A stretch of 63,890 nucleotides of DNA, taken from positions 192,001 to 255,890 of the forward strand of contig BEIJ01000003.1 in the NCBI GenBank assembly GCA_002923375.1, read 5' to 3'. Position numbers and translations under genes: made by a program. This document shows, piece after piece, positions 53,998-63,667 of this stretch. The notes under the pieces are model-generated. The model saw only the letters and a program-made list of their open reading frames with translations, did not search any database and was not told where the DNA came from. The DNA comes from a bacterium HR33 (GTDB taxonomy: Bacteria > Gemmatimonadota > Gemmatimonadetes > Gemmatimonadales > GWC2-71-9). The first letter of the stretch is position 1. The number at the start of each line of letters is the position of its first letter.

Positions 53998-54271
53998 TCA
54001 CCGCTTGCTTCTCCCTCTTCTATCTGCCAGCTCCAGTTCCCAGATCGCGATGGTCGGTTCGTTCTTCGGCTCGGAGTAACCGTACGCGCTCTGGTCGTCC
54101 GCGAAGCCTAGGAGCCACATCGGCCAGTCCCGCGGCCCAGGTGAATTCACCGGGGCCCTGGCCTTCCCGGCCGATCGTACGCAAGAACTTGCCATCCGAT
54201 GCGAAGAGCAAAACTTCAGAGCGCCGCGCGTCGCTCAGTACCACATACTGGCCGCGGCTGTTAGCGACCTC
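53998..54271 (-). pseudogene. remnant of a six-bladed beta-propeller protein
   Basis: Residues 'EVANSRGQYVVLSDARRSEV' and 'GKFLRTIGREGQGPGEF' in one frame match a blade of six-bladed propeller (NHL-like) proteins common in Gemmatimonadota. Near 54120 the sense moves to another frame, 'MWLLGFADDQSAYGYSEPKN', ending at 53998. The N-terminal signal and other blades are missing, so this is a truncated and frameshifted fragment. Function of the family is unknown. Confidence 0.55.
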
Positions 54272-54296
54272 ATGCCACAGAGCGCACTGTCCAAAA

Positions 54297-54343
54297 CGCG
54301 CCAAAATTTTCCATAATGCGCCACCTTTTGACGTTTTGCGCCA
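54297..54343. repeat. three GCGCCA sites at exact 20-bp spacing
   Basis: The 7-mer (C/T)GCGCCA occurs at 54297-54303, 54317-54323 and 54337-54343, starts 20 bp apart and separated by AT-rich 13-mers. Such spacing puts the copies on roughly one face of the DNA. It lies 250 bp before the efflux operon and just upstream of the propeller remnant. No other element in the 53951-54594 interval is recognised apart from the remnant. Confidence 0.45.
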
Positions 54344-54594
54344 TCGGCCGCGCTCCCCGTTGGGGCTTAAGCCCAGTGGGAGGAGCAGCCGCGACCGTCG
54401 AGTTCCCCCGTGCATCCCTATGACGCAGGGCGCCCGGAGGCGCGCACGGCCGGAGCGGCCTGTGGCGCTTCCCGCCCTTCCCCCTTCATATTAGAAAGGG
54501 GCGCGTAGACAAGGCGCGGTCACAACAGGAAACTCGCCGCTACAAAGCCTTCGGTGGGGCATCGCTCGCACTGCCGTGGTAGCGGCGGAGGGTT

Positions 54595-55785
54595 ATGGCC
54601 ACTTCCAGGCGGACACTGATTGTAATCGCAGGGGTAGGGGTCGCGCTCATCGCTACCGCCGGCATTCTTTCCCTGCGCGGTCCAGCCAGCCCGCAGGACG
54701 ACGGAACCGCAGCAGGCTCGCAGGACACCGTGCAGCAGCAGATCGCCTCCGCCGCCGGAGCGTTCCCCACCGACGTGGCCATCCCGGTAGAAGGAGCCCG
54801 CGTAATCCGCGACACCCTGGTCATCTCGGTCACCGCCGCGGGCCAGGCAGCCGCCGCCCGGGAAGCCAAACTCCTAGCCCAGGTAAGCGGGCCCATCCAG
54901 GCAATTCACGTGAGGGAAAATCAGCCGGTTGGAAACGGGGAGCTGCTTCTCGAGATCGACCCCACCGAATACCAACTGGCCCTGGACGAGGCCGAAGCCG
55001 GTCTGCGCCGCGCCCAGGCGCAATACCGGGAACTCACCCTCTTCGATTCCGAGATCGCCGACTCCGCAGTGCGCGCCGAGCGGGATCGCGCCGCGCGGGC
55101 CAAGAGCGGCTTGGATCAGGCCGAAGTCCAGTTCCAGAAAGCCCAACTGGACTTGAGCCGTACCAAAGTGCGCGCCCCGTTCCGGGGCCGGGTGGCGAGC
55201 ATCAGGGTGGTCGAAGGCCAGTGGGTCCGAACCGGAGATGAACTACTCACCGTGGTCGATATCAACCCGATCAAGGTGGAGGTGAAAGTCTTGGAAGGAG
55301 AAGTGGGCCTGCTCGCCCCGGGCCGCCGCGCCCAGGTGAACTTCGCCGCACTTCCGGGAGAGACTTTCGTTGGGACGGTGCAGACCATCAACCCGGTAAT
55401 CGAACAGGACACCCGCACGGCGCGGGTGACAGTGATTCTCCCCAACCCCGACGGGCGCATTTTGCCGGGGATGTACGCCCGGGTCTCTCTCGAAGCCCGC
55501 AAGTTCCCGGACCGAATCTTGGTGCCCCGGAGCGCGATATTGGAGCGCGACCGCCGCACCATGCTGTTCGTCTTCGAAGGACCGCCGGAAAACGGTCTGG
55601 CCAAGTGGCGCTACGTTACCACGGGACTCCAGAACGACTCGCTGGTGGAGATCGTGGAGAATCCGGAGACCGAAATGGTGCGGCCGGGAGAGATCGTGCT
55701 GACCGGCGGGCACTATACCCTGATCCACGACGCCCGAGTGCGACTGGTCGAAAACGTGAGACAAGCCGGCGGGCGACCCCAGTAA
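54595..55785 (+). CDS. RND efflux periplasmic adaptor subunit
   Basis: 396 residues. Membrane-fusion protein linking pump and TolC channel. N-terminal anchor helix (about 7-24), biotinyl-lipoyl halves ('AQVSGPIQAIHVRENQPVGNGELLLEID' partial; 'VRAPFRGRVASIRVVEGQWVRTGDELL' partial), a short alpha-hairpin between them (about 120-190), then beta-barrel ('INPVIEQDTRTARVTVILPNPDGRILPGM' partial) and membrane-proximal domains. GGAGGG precedes the ATG. First gene of the efflux operon. Confidence 0.93.
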   Translation: MATSRRTLIVIAGVGVALIATAGILSLRGPASPQDDGTAAGSQDTVQQQIASAAGAFPTDVAIPVEGARVIRDTLVISVTAAGQAAAAREAKLLAQVSGPIQAIHVRENQPVGNGELLLEIDPTEYQLALDEAEAGLRRAQAQYRELTLFDSEIADSAVRAERDRAARAKSGLDQAEVQFQKAQLDLSRTKVRAPFRGRVASIRVVEGQWVRTGDELLTVVDINPIKVEVKVLEGEVGLLAPGRRAQVNFAALPGETFVGTVQTINPVIEQDTRTARVTVILPNPDGRILPGMYARVSLEARKFPDRILVPRSAILERDRRTMLFVFEGPPENGLAKWRYVTTGLQNDSLVEIVENPETEMVRPGEIVLTGGHYTLIHDARVRLVENVRQAGGRPQ

Positions 55786-55836
55786 GGACGCCCGGCTAGA
55801 GTAAACCCTACGCTGCACCAAAGGAGGTATGCGGGG

Positions 55837-57192
55837 ATGTCCTTCGGTTTCCGTTCCCCTGCCCTCGCTCTATGGTTGGTCTTCTTCGCTCCAGCCGCCC
55901 TGGCGGCGCAAACCGTACCCGCAAAGCTGACCCTGGAAGAGGCCCTCGCCATCGCCCGGGAGCGCAACCCTACTTATCGCCAGGCGGTGAACGACCTGAA
56001 CACCGCCTCCGCGGATCTGAGGGCCGGTTGGGGATCGTTCCTTCCCGGAGTGTCAGCCAGCCTGGGATTCGGCGCCAGCAATTTTCGCGTGGTGACCGGA
56101 GAAGACGATTTCGGGCAGCCTAGGATGTTGCCCGAGCCGCGGGAATTTCAATCCAGCTCGGCGAGCCAGAGTATCGGCGCCTCGTTGGTGCTGTTCGACG
56201 GGCTTCGGACCTTTCACACCCTCCGCTCCGCCAAGGCCGCTGCCGCCGCCGCAGAGGCGAAAAGGGTCAACCAACTAAATGCCCTTGAAGCGGAAACCAC
56301 CCGCCGCTTTTACCAGGCGGTTGCCGCATCCAGGCTGGTAGAGCTGGAAGAACGGCTCCTCGCTGCGGCCCGCGAGCAGCTCACCTTCACCGAACGGCTG
56401 TTCAACCTGGCCGGCGCACAACAGGAAGACGTGCTCGGTGCCCAGATAGACGTGGCCAATCAGGAACTGGCAATAGAGCGGGCCCGCGCCCAGCGGATTA
56501 AGTCGCTGCTAGCGCTGAAGGAGCAGTTGGGAATTACCGAGGACATAAGCTTCGAGGTCGAGGGAGAGCTTCCCCAGCCGGTCGATCCCGAGCGGCTAGA
56601 TGCCGAGGCGCTCGTAGCCCGGGCGCTCAGCGCAAGTCCCAGGGTGGTGGAATTGGAGCGCTCCCGCGATGCAGCCCGGGCCTCTGCGGCGGCGCAGTCC
56701 GGGCAGCGCTGGCCCACGATCCGCGCCAGCGCCGGCATCAGCCGTTCGATGAGCTTGTCCAGCTACGAGGCGCTCTTTCAATTCAACCCGCGCAACCGGG
56801 GGTTCTCCTTTGGCTTTTCGCTGGAGTTTCCACTTTTCACCCAGTTCAGAACCACCGCGGCGGTCACCCGCGCCGAGGTTCAAGCCAGGAACGCGGAGGA
56901 GAGCGTGAGAGCCGGCCGATTGCTGGTGGAGCGCGAAGTGAGAAGCGCGCTGGTGGATCTCAAGAACGCTTACCGGGCGGTCGAGCTTGCGGAGCGGACC
57001 GCGGAGCTGAGCCGCCAGCGGGTGAGGCTCGCCACCGAGCGGTACCGGATCGGACAGATGACCTTCACCAACCTCCAGCAGATCATAGCCCAGGCGGCGC
57101 AGTCGGAACGCCAGGTTCTCCAGGCCCGCCTGGACGCGGCTATCGCCCGGGTGACGCTCGAAGAAAAAGTGGGCGCTCCCCTTCCCTTTTGA
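55837..57192 (+). CDS. TolC family outer-membrane efflux protein
   Basis: 451 residues. Signal peptide of about 24 residues ('ALAAQT'), then two repeats of the OEP fold: 'LTLEEALAIARERNPTY' at the start of repeat 1 and 'LDAEALVARALSASPRVVELERSR' at repeat 2, with long coiled-coil helices. The trimer forms the exit duct for the adjacent pumps. AGGAGG lies 10 nt before the ATG. Spacing to the next gene is 35 nt. Confidence 0.93.
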   Translation: MSFGFRSPALALWLVFFAPAALAAQTVPAKLTLEEALAIARERNPTYRQAVNDLNTASADLRAGWGSFLPGVSASLGFGASNFRVVTGEDDFGQPRMLPEPREFQSSSASQSIGASLVLFDGLRTFHTLRSAKAAAAAAEAKRVNQLNALEAETTRRFYQAVAASRLVELEERLLAAAREQLTFTERLFNLAGAQQEDVLGAQIDVANQELAIERARAQRIKSLLALKEQLGITEDISFEVEGELPQPVDPERLDAEALVARALSASPRVVELERSRDAARASAAAQSGQRWPTIRASAGISRSMSLSSYEALFQFNPRNRGFSFGFSLEFPLFTQFRTTAAVTRAEVQARNAEESVRAGRLLVEREVRSALVDLKNAYRAVELAERTAELSRQRVRLATERYRIGQMTFTNLQQIIAQAAQSERQVLQARLDAAIARVTLEEKVGAPLPF

Positions 57193-57227
57193 GGTGCGTT
57201 TGTAGCATGCCGCTGTTCTAGCCCTCT

Positions 57228-60200
57228 ATGACGCTCGCCCGGCTCTGCATCAACCGTCCCGTGGCCACCAGCATGCTCTTCGCGGCGGTGGTGTTCCTCG
57301 GCCTTATATCCTTTATTAGGCTGCCGATCGAACTCCTGCCCGACGTCTCTTATCCCAAGCTCGTGGTTTACACCCGCTATCAGGGTGTCGGGCCGGCGGA
57401 GGTGGAACGGTTCGTCACCGCTCCGATCGAAGCGCAGGTGAGCGCCGTGCCCGGGGTGCAGCGGGTGGAGAGCGTCTCGCGGGAGGGAGTCTCCCTGGTG
57501 ATCCTCCGATTCGCCTGGGGGACCAATATGGATTTCGCGGCGCTCAATGTCCGGGAGAAGCTGGACAACCTGAGGGGCAGTCTGCCCGAGACCGCAGACC
57601 GGCCGGCGATCCTCAGGACCGATCCCGACGCCGAGCCGATCATGGCCCTCAGCGTGTCGGGCCGGCAGGACCTCTGGACACTCAAGGATCTGGCCGAAAG
57701 CGTCTTCAAGCGGCGCTTGGAACAGATCGACGGAGTAGCGGAAGCGGCGGTGGTGGGAGGATTGGAACGGGAGATACACGTGGAGGTGGATCCCCGGCTG
57801 CTCGAGGCCCACGGTCTCACCTTGCAAGAGATCGCCCAGGCGCTCGACGCCGCCAACCAGAGCGCACCCGGGGGCAGCATTCTTCGCGGCCGCTACCGCT
57901 ACGCGTTGCGCACCTTGGGAGAGTTCAGAACTGTGGAGGAAATCTCTGCGGTTCCGATTGCACAGCTGGGCGCGGGGATCGGTGCAAACCGCAGTGGCGC
58001 CGCTCCGCGTCCTGCGGGTTCATCCTCCCCAGCCAACAACCAGGGCTTGGGCGCTCGCGCCTCGCTCACGGTGGGGGACATAGCCCGCGTGGAAGACGGA
58101 TTTCGGGAGCGGGAGTCGATGGCGCTGTACAACGGCGAGGAGGCGGTGGGACTGCTCTTGTTCAAGGAGGCGGCGGGCAACACGGTGCGGGTGGCGGCGC
58201 GGGTGGAAGAAGTCCTGGAGCAACTGAGGCGCGAGTATCCGGAGGTGCGCCTGGAGGTGACGATGAGCCAGGCCGGGTTCATCTCCGAGGCGATAAACAA
58301 CGTGGTGCAGAACCTGGTGCAAGGCGCCGCTCTGGCTTTTCTCGTTCTGTTTCTATTCCTGCGAAACCCGCGCTACCCGGTGGTGATCGCTCTGGCGATC
58401 CCGATTTCGGTAGTTGCGACGTTCGTGCTCCTCGATCTCTTCGGAGTCACGCTCAACGTGATGAGCTTGGGCGGTCTGGCTCTGGGGGTGGGCATGCTGG
58501 TGGACAATTCGATCGTGGTGCTGGAGAACATCTTCCGGCACCGGGAGCTGGGAGTCGGGCGAGACGACGCGGCGGATCGGGGGGCTACCGAGGTGCGCGC
58601 CGCCATCACCGCTTCCACGCTCACCACGATCGCCGTCTTCGGGCCGATCATCTACATCGAAGGAGTGGCAGGCGAGCTGTTCGGCGCGCTCTCGCTGGCC
58701 GTGGCTTTTTCGCTGCTCGCGAGTTTGTTCGTGGCCATGACGCTCCTTCCCATGCTGGCGGCGCGCTGGGCCGCAGGCGATCCCGCGCGGGACCGGCGGC
58801 GCTGGGCGGTGCTGGAATGGTTCGATCGCGGGTTCGAGCGGTTCGCGGCCCGGTACGAGCGGATACTGGAGTATGCACTGGATCACCGGCGGCGCGTCGT
58901 GGGGGTCGCAGTATTGCTCCTCGCGGTGGCGGTGGGATTGGGTCTAGCCCTGGACCGAAGCGTGCTGCCCGAGGTGGATCAGGGCGCTTTTCAGGCCCGG
59001 GTGCGCCTGCCGCGGGGGACGCCGCTGGAGGAGACTGCGAGGCTCGCTCTTCGGCTGGACAGCATCTTCCGCAGCGATCCCGAGGTGGAGTCGGTGTTCA
59101 GCCGCGTGGGCCGGGAGACGGCGCTCACCGCAACGCTGGAAGAGGAAGAGGAGTCTGGGTTGAACACCGCCGTCTTGGAGGTGCGCCTGCGTCCCGGCGC
59201 GGATACCAAGGAGACTTTGGAGCGCATAAGCCGCAGTTTGCCTCCGGTTCCTCCCGGGGTTCTCGCTCTCGAGACCGGAGCCGCGACCTCGCTGGGCAGG
59301 TTGTTGGGTGCCGGAGAGGCAGACATCGCCGTGAGAATCAGAGGCGACAACTTGGAGCAGGCTTTCGACTACGCCCGGCGGGTGCAGGATCGCCTGGCCT
59401 CTCTGCCGCGCTTGAGCAATGTGTGGATGGGGATCGAGCAAGGCCAGCCCGAGCTTCAAGTCGAAATCGATCGCGACCGCGCCGCAGCGTATGCGATCGA
59501 ACCCCAGGCGATCGCACAGGTGGTGGAGCACTACATGCGCGGGGTGCGGGCCACCGAGTTCCTGGACTTCGATCGCAAGGTACCGGTGATCGTAAGACTT
59601 CCCGAAGCCGATCGGCGCTCGCCGGAAACCTTGCGGCTCATGCGGGTTAACGGCGTTCCCTTGCGGGAGTTGGTCCGCACCCGGGAGGCTTTGGGTCCGG
59701 TCGAGATCCGGCGGCTGGATCAGATTCGCACGGTGACGGTTTTCGCCGACATCGAAAGAGGTGGAGTGGATGAAGCGGTGGCTTCGGCGCGGCTTGCGCT
59801 GGCCGATCTCTCGCCGCCCCGGGGTCTCAGGGTCGAGATCGGTGGCGAGAGCGAGGAGTTGCAGCGCAGTCTCAGAGATCTGGCCTTCGCTTTCGGTCTC
59901 GCACTGCTTTTGGTCTTCATGATCCTGGCCGCCGAGTTCGAGTCGCTGGCGCATCCGTTCGTAATACTCCTGAGCGTTCCTCTTGGGGCTATCGGTGCCG
60001 TGCTTGCCCTGTGGCTCGCGGGACTCGGCCTGAACACGATGAGCCTCATCGGGATCATCGTTCTCGTGGGCATCGTGGACAACGACGCCATAGTTAAGGT
60101 CGATTTCATAAACCGCATGAGGGCGGAGGGACTGCCGGTTAGAGAAGCGATCTTGGCCGCCGGCAGGGCGAGGTTGCGGCCGATTCTCATGACCACGGTG

Positions 60201-60398
60201 ACCACTCTGTTCGGGGTTCTGCCCATGGCGCTCGGGTTCGGGCGCGGCGCCGAGCTCAGGCAGCCGCTGGCGGTGGCGATCTTCGGAGGGTTGTTCACCG
60301 CCACGGTTCTCACCTTGGTGGTCATTCCGGTCGCTTACTCACTGGTGGAGGAAGCGCGGTCGAAATTACGCGCTCGGTTCCGGAGGGCCGCCACATGA
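57228..60398 (+). CDS. RND efflux permease 1
   Basis: 1056 residues, 12 membrane helices and two large periplasmic loops. Proton-driven drug or lipid exporter. Helix 4 has 'GLALGVGMLVDNSIVVLENI', where AcrB has two adjacent Asp; here Asp-Asn. Helix 10 has 'GIVDNDAIVKVDF', with Asn at the AcrB Lys940 position. 'GAALAFLVLFLFLRNPRYPV' is helix 2. A loop at about 250-275 rich in Gly/Ala/Pro is an insert. Stop overlaps the second pump as ATGA. Confidence 0.95.
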   Translation: MTLARLCINRPVATSMLFAAVVFLGLISFIRLPIELLPDVSYPKLVVYTRYQGVGPAEVERFVTAPIEAQVSAVPGVQRVESVSREGVSLVILRFAWGTNMDFAALNVREKLDNLRGSLPETADRPAILRTDPDAEPIMALSVSGRQDLWTLKDLAESVFKRRLEQIDGVAEAAVVGGLEREIHVEVDPRLLEAHGLTLQEIAQALDAANQSAPGGSILRGRYRYALRTLGEFRTVEEISAVPIAQLGAGIGANRSGAAPRPAGSSSPANNQGLGARASLTVGDIARVEDGFRERESMALYNGEEAVGLLLFKEAAGNTVRVAARVEEVLEQLRREYPEVRLEVTMSQAGFISEAINNVVQNLVQGAALAFLVLFLFLRNPRYPVVIALAIPISVVATFVLLDLFGVTLNVMSLGGLALGVGMLVDNSIVVLENIFRHRELGVGRDDAADRGATEVRAAITASTLTTIAVFGPIIYIEGVAGELFGALSLAVAFSLLASLFVAMTLLPMLAARWAAGDPARDRRRWAVLEWFDRGFERFAARYERILEYALDHRRRVVGVAVLLLAVAVGLGLALDRSVLPEVDQGAFQARVRLPRGTPLEETARLALRLDSIFRSDPEVESVFSRVGRETALTATLEEEEESGLNTAVLEVRLRPGADTKETLERISRSLPPVPPGVLALETGAATSLGRLLGAGEADIAVRIRGDNLEQAFDYARRVQDRLASLPRLSNVWMGIEQGQPELQVEIDRDRAAAYAIEPQAIAQVVEHYMRGVRATEFLDFDRKVPVIVRLPEADRRSPETLRLMRVNGVPLRELVRTREALGPVEIRRLDQIRTVTVFADIERGGVDEAVASARLALADLSPPRGLRVEIGGESEELQRSLRDLAFAFGLALLLVFMILAAEFESLAHPFVILLSVPLGAIGAVLALWLAGLGLNTMSLIGIIVLVGIVDNDAIVKVDFINRMRAEGLPVREAILAAGRARLRPILMTTVTTLFGVLPMALGFGRGAELRQPLAVAIFGGLFTATVLTLVVIPVAYSLVEEARSKLRARFRRAAT

Positions 60399-63300
60399 TC
60401 CGGCTCGCGATTCGCCGTCCGGTGACTGTGGCCATGGCTTATTTGGCGGTTGGGTTGTTGGGGGTGGCGGCCTGGCGGAACATCCCCATCGAGTTGTTGC
60501 CCGATACCCGCCTGCCGCGGCTGATAGTCACGGCGGAGTGGTTCGGCGCATCGCCCGAGGCGCTGGAGGCTTTCGTAACCGCTCCGATCGAGGCTGCCGC
60601 CCAGCAAGTGCGGGGGGTCGAGAAGATCACTTCCCGTTCCGAAGAGCAGTACGGTGCCGCGCGGGCCACTGTGGAGATCGAGTTCGCCCGCGGCACAGAC
60701 ATGGATTTCGCGCGGCTCGATCTCTCCGAGCGTCTGGCGGCGCTGGAGCCGGATCTGCCGGTGGGGCTCTCGGGCCCGCGGATCACTCAATACGTGCCGG
60801 AGGCGTTCGCCCAGCAGAGCCGTCCCTTCTTGAGCTATACGGTCACCGGCCCTCACACTCTGGAGGCTTTGCGGGCCCATGTGGACGAGGTCATCGTCCC
60901 CGCTCTCAGCCAGGTGGATGGCGTGGGGGAGATCGAGGTGCGGGGTGGGAGGGCGCGGGTTCTGGAGATCGAGCTGGACGAAAACAAGCTTCACTCCCTC
61001 GGTCTCGATCCGTGGAGGGTGCGGCAGCGGATCGAGGAGCTGGAGTATGTGAGGGAGGCGGGCCTAGTGTCCGACCGCTGGACCGTGCGGACGGTGGCGA
61101 TACGGCATCGTCCTGAGAGTGTGGACGAGGTGCGCCGCGCGGTGCTGCTTAGCGACGGGGGGCGGTTGGTGCGGCTGGGTGATATAGCGGTGGTGCGGGA
61201 CACTTACGAGGAGCCTACCAGCTATTACCGGATAGACGGCCAGCCCGCGGTATCGTTCGTGGTGCACCGGGAGCCTCGGACCAATGCGGTGGCCGTGGCG
61301 GATCGCGTCAAAGCCGAGCTGGCGCGGCTCGAGGGTGCCCATCCCCCCGGCGTCAGGTTGATTCTGGACGAGGACGAGAGTGCCGCGATCCGGGCGCAGC
61401 TTACCGATCTGCGGTATCGGGCTCTCGTCTCGGCGGCAGTGATTTTCGCGGTGCTCCTTTTGTTCCTGCGGTCCTTCCGCGCCGCCGGTATAGTCTTCGC
61501 CACGATCGTCTTTTCGATCTTGATAGCTCTCAATTTGGTCTATTTCGGCGGGTTCACGTTGAATGTCCTGACCCTCATGGGGCTGGCGATGGGTTTCGGA
61601 TTGGTGGTGGACAATGCCATTGTGGTCTTGGAGAACGTCTATCGCAGATGGCGCGAGGGATCGGAATCGGATCCCGCCGAGTCTGCGGCGGTGGGGGCGA
61701 GAGAGGTGGTGCTGGCGGTGCTGGCTTCCACCTGCACTACGCTGGTGGTCTTTATTCCTTTCGTTTATTTGCAGGGCGAGCTTCAGGCCTACTACGTGCC
61801 CCTGGCGGTGGTGGTGGGGATGAGTTTGCTGGCCAGCTTGCTGGTGGCTTTCACCTTCATTCCGTCGTTGTCGGCGCGGCTTCTCGCTCTCAGAGTTGGC
61901 TCGGGTTCCTCGCCGCCGGCACCCGGTGGGCCGCGGCGCAGGCGGGCGCTTCCTTTGGTTCTGTATTCTTCCCTGCTGCGGTTCACCCTGCGCCATCCGT
62001 GGCTCACGCTGGCGGTAGCGGTCGGCCTGTTCGCCGGTTCTTACCACCTTTTCGACCGCTATGTGACCCGGGGTGTGGTGTGGCGCTCCTGGTGGGCGGA
62101 TCGGACCTATATCGACATCTACATCCGGCTTCCCCGGGGAGAGGAGCTGGAGCGCACCGACGAGCTCGTCCGGTTTTTCGAGGAGAAGCTCAAGCAGTTG
62201 CCGGAGGTGGAGCGGTTCGTGAGTCGAGTGCAGCCCCAGTACGCCAGCATCAGGGTGACCTTTCCCGATTCTCTGGAGAACACCTGGGTTCCGGTAGCCA
62301 TCAAAGAGCAGATGGTGGCTTACAGTTATCTCTTTGCCGGTGCCGAGGTGAGGGTTTACGGTTACGGCCCGTCGTTTTACGGCGGTGGTGGTGCTCCGCC
62401 CAATTATTCCATTCGCATTTTCGGTTACAACTACGAGAAGGTGCGGGAGATAGCCGAGGATTTGGGCCGCAGGTTGCGGCGGTTTTCCCGGATTCGGGAC
62501 GTGGATGTCAATTCCGCGGGTTGGTTCACGCGGGACAAGGCCTCCGAGTTCGTCTTGGAGATCGATCGCCGGCGGTTGGCCTTGCACGGGCTTACGGCCC
62601 GGGACGTAGTGCGTCAGGTGGGTGCCGCGGTTCGGGGCCGGTACGGGAACGATCTGGTGCGGATCGGCGGGGAGGAGTTGCGCTATGCGGTGAAGCTTGC
62701 CGGGCACGACCGGATGGACGTTTTGGAGCTCGAGGAGTTGATGTTGATCTCGCCCGCCGGGGAGGGCGTGAGGTTGGCCGATGTGGCGGAGTTGAAGGAG
62801 CGGGAGGTGTTGACGGCCATAGTGAGGGAGAATCAGCAGTACCGGCGGGTGGTGAGTTACGAGTTTCGGGGGCCAGTGCGTCTGGGGGATCGGGTTCGGG
62901 ATGCGGTGGTTGCGGCGACGGCGTTGCCGGACGGTTATCGGATCGAGAAGGAGCAGGAGTGGCGCTGGTCGCGGGAGGAGGAGCGGCAGATTTACGGAGT
63001 GTTGGCGGTGGCTTTGGTTTTGGTGTTCATGGTGACTGCGGCTTTGTTCGAGTCGTTGCGCCAGCCTTTTGTGGTCTTTTTGACCGTTCCCATGGCTTTG
63101 ATCGGGGTCTTCCTGGTCTTTTATTTGGCGCAGGCGAGTTTTACGCGAGAGGCGTATATCGGGGTGATCATGATGGGTGGGATCGTGGTGAACAATGCCA
63201 TTTTGCTGGTGGATCGGGTGAACCAGTTGCGGCGGGTGGAGGGTTTGGGTTTGAGGGAGGCGATAGTTCGGGGTGCGGCGCAGCGAGTGCGGCCGATCTT

Positions 63301-63667
63301 CATGACCAGTGCCACCACGATTTTCGGGCTCTTGCCGCTGGTTTTGTTCAGCGAGTATGCGGACAGCAATATTTGGAACGCTTTGGGTTATGCGTTGATC
63401 GGGGGGCTTTCGAGTTCCACGGTTTTGGTGCTCACGGTGACGCCGGCCTTGTACTGGTTGTTGGAGCGGGGTCCGGAGCGGAGGCGGCTTTTGGTTTTGG
63501 GGGCATCGGAGGAGGAGTTGGCGTTGCTTAGCCGCAGGCGGGTGAAGGAGCTGTTGGCCGGCGCTGTGAGGGGTGTCAGGTTTTTGGGCTCGGCGATCGT
63601 GCGTTCTGCGCGTTGGGCGCACAGCTTGGTGGCTCGTCGTGTCGCTCGTAGGTCTGGTTTCCGATGA
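60395..63667 (+). CDS. RND efflux permease 2
   Basis: 1090 residues, same fold as the preceding gene but clearly divergent. Helix 4 'GLAMGFGLVVDNAIVVLENV' and helix 10 'GIVVNNAILLVDRVNQLRR' again show Asp-Asn and no Lys940 equivalent. A 'FYGGGGAPPNYSIRIFGYNYE' loop (about 660-680, partial) is Gly/Tyr rich. The C-terminal 60 residues are basic. Tandem coupled pumps recall MdtB-MdtC, which form a mixed trimer; whether these do is inference. Confidence 0.95.
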   Translation: MIRLAIRRPVTVAMAYLAVGLLGVAAWRNIPIELLPDTRLPRLIVTAEWFGASPEALEAFVTAPIEAAAQQVRGVEKITSRSEEQYGAARATVEIEFARGTDMDFARLDLSERLAALEPDLPVGLSGPRITQYVPEAFAQQSRPFLSYTVTGPHTLEALRAHVDEVIVPALSQVDGVGEIEVRGGRARVLEIELDENKLHSLGLDPWRVRQRIEELEYVREAGLVSDRWTVRTVAIRHRPESVDEVRRAVLLSDGGRLVRLGDIAVVRDTYEEPTSYYRIDGQPAVSFVVHREPRTNAVAVADRVKAELARLEGAHPPGVRLILDEDESAAIRAQLTDLRYRALVSAAVIFAVLLLFLRSFRAAGIVFATIVFSILIALNLVYFGGFTLNVLTLMGLAMGFGLVVDNAIVVLENVYRRWREGSESDPAESAAVGAREVVLAVLASTCTTLVVFIPFVYLQGELQAYYVPLAVVVGMSLLASLLVAFTFIPSLSARLLALRVGSGSSPPAPGGPRRRRALPLVLYSSLLRFTLRHPWLTLAVAVGLFAGSYHLFDRYVTRGVVWRSWWADRTYIDIYIRLPRGEELERTDELVRFFEEKLKQLPEVERFVSRVQPQYASIRVTFPDSLENTWVPVAIKEQMVAYSYLFAGAEVRVYGYGPSFYGGGGAPPNYSIRIFGYNYEKVREIAEDLGRRLRRFSRIRDVDVNSAGWFTRDKASEFVLEIDRRRLALHGLTARDVVRQVGAAVRGRYGNDLVRIGGEELRYAVKLAGHDRMDVLELEELMLISPAGEGVRLADVAELKEREVLTAIVRENQQYRRVVSYEFRGPVRLGDRVRDAVVAATALPDGYRIEKEQEWRWSREEERQIYGVLAVALVLVFMVTAALFESLRQPFVVFLTVPMALIGVFLVFYLAQASFTREAYIGVIMMGGIVVNNAILLVDRVNQLRRVEGLGLREAIVRGAAQRVRPIFMTSATTIFGLLPLVLFSEYADSNIWNALGYALIGGLSSSTVLVLTVTPALYWLLERGPERRRLLVLGASEEELALLSRRRVKELLAGAVRGVRFLGSAIVRSARWAHSLVARRVARRSGFR

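Noticed and set aside
54270-54345. 24-codon ORF on the minus strand over the GCGCCA repeats
   Set aside because: Very short, no ribosome site, and its sequence follows from the repeats themselves.
61064-63622. 852-residue open frame on the minus strand
   Set aside because: Antisense to the second RND permease; His/Gln/Pro-rich, no domain.
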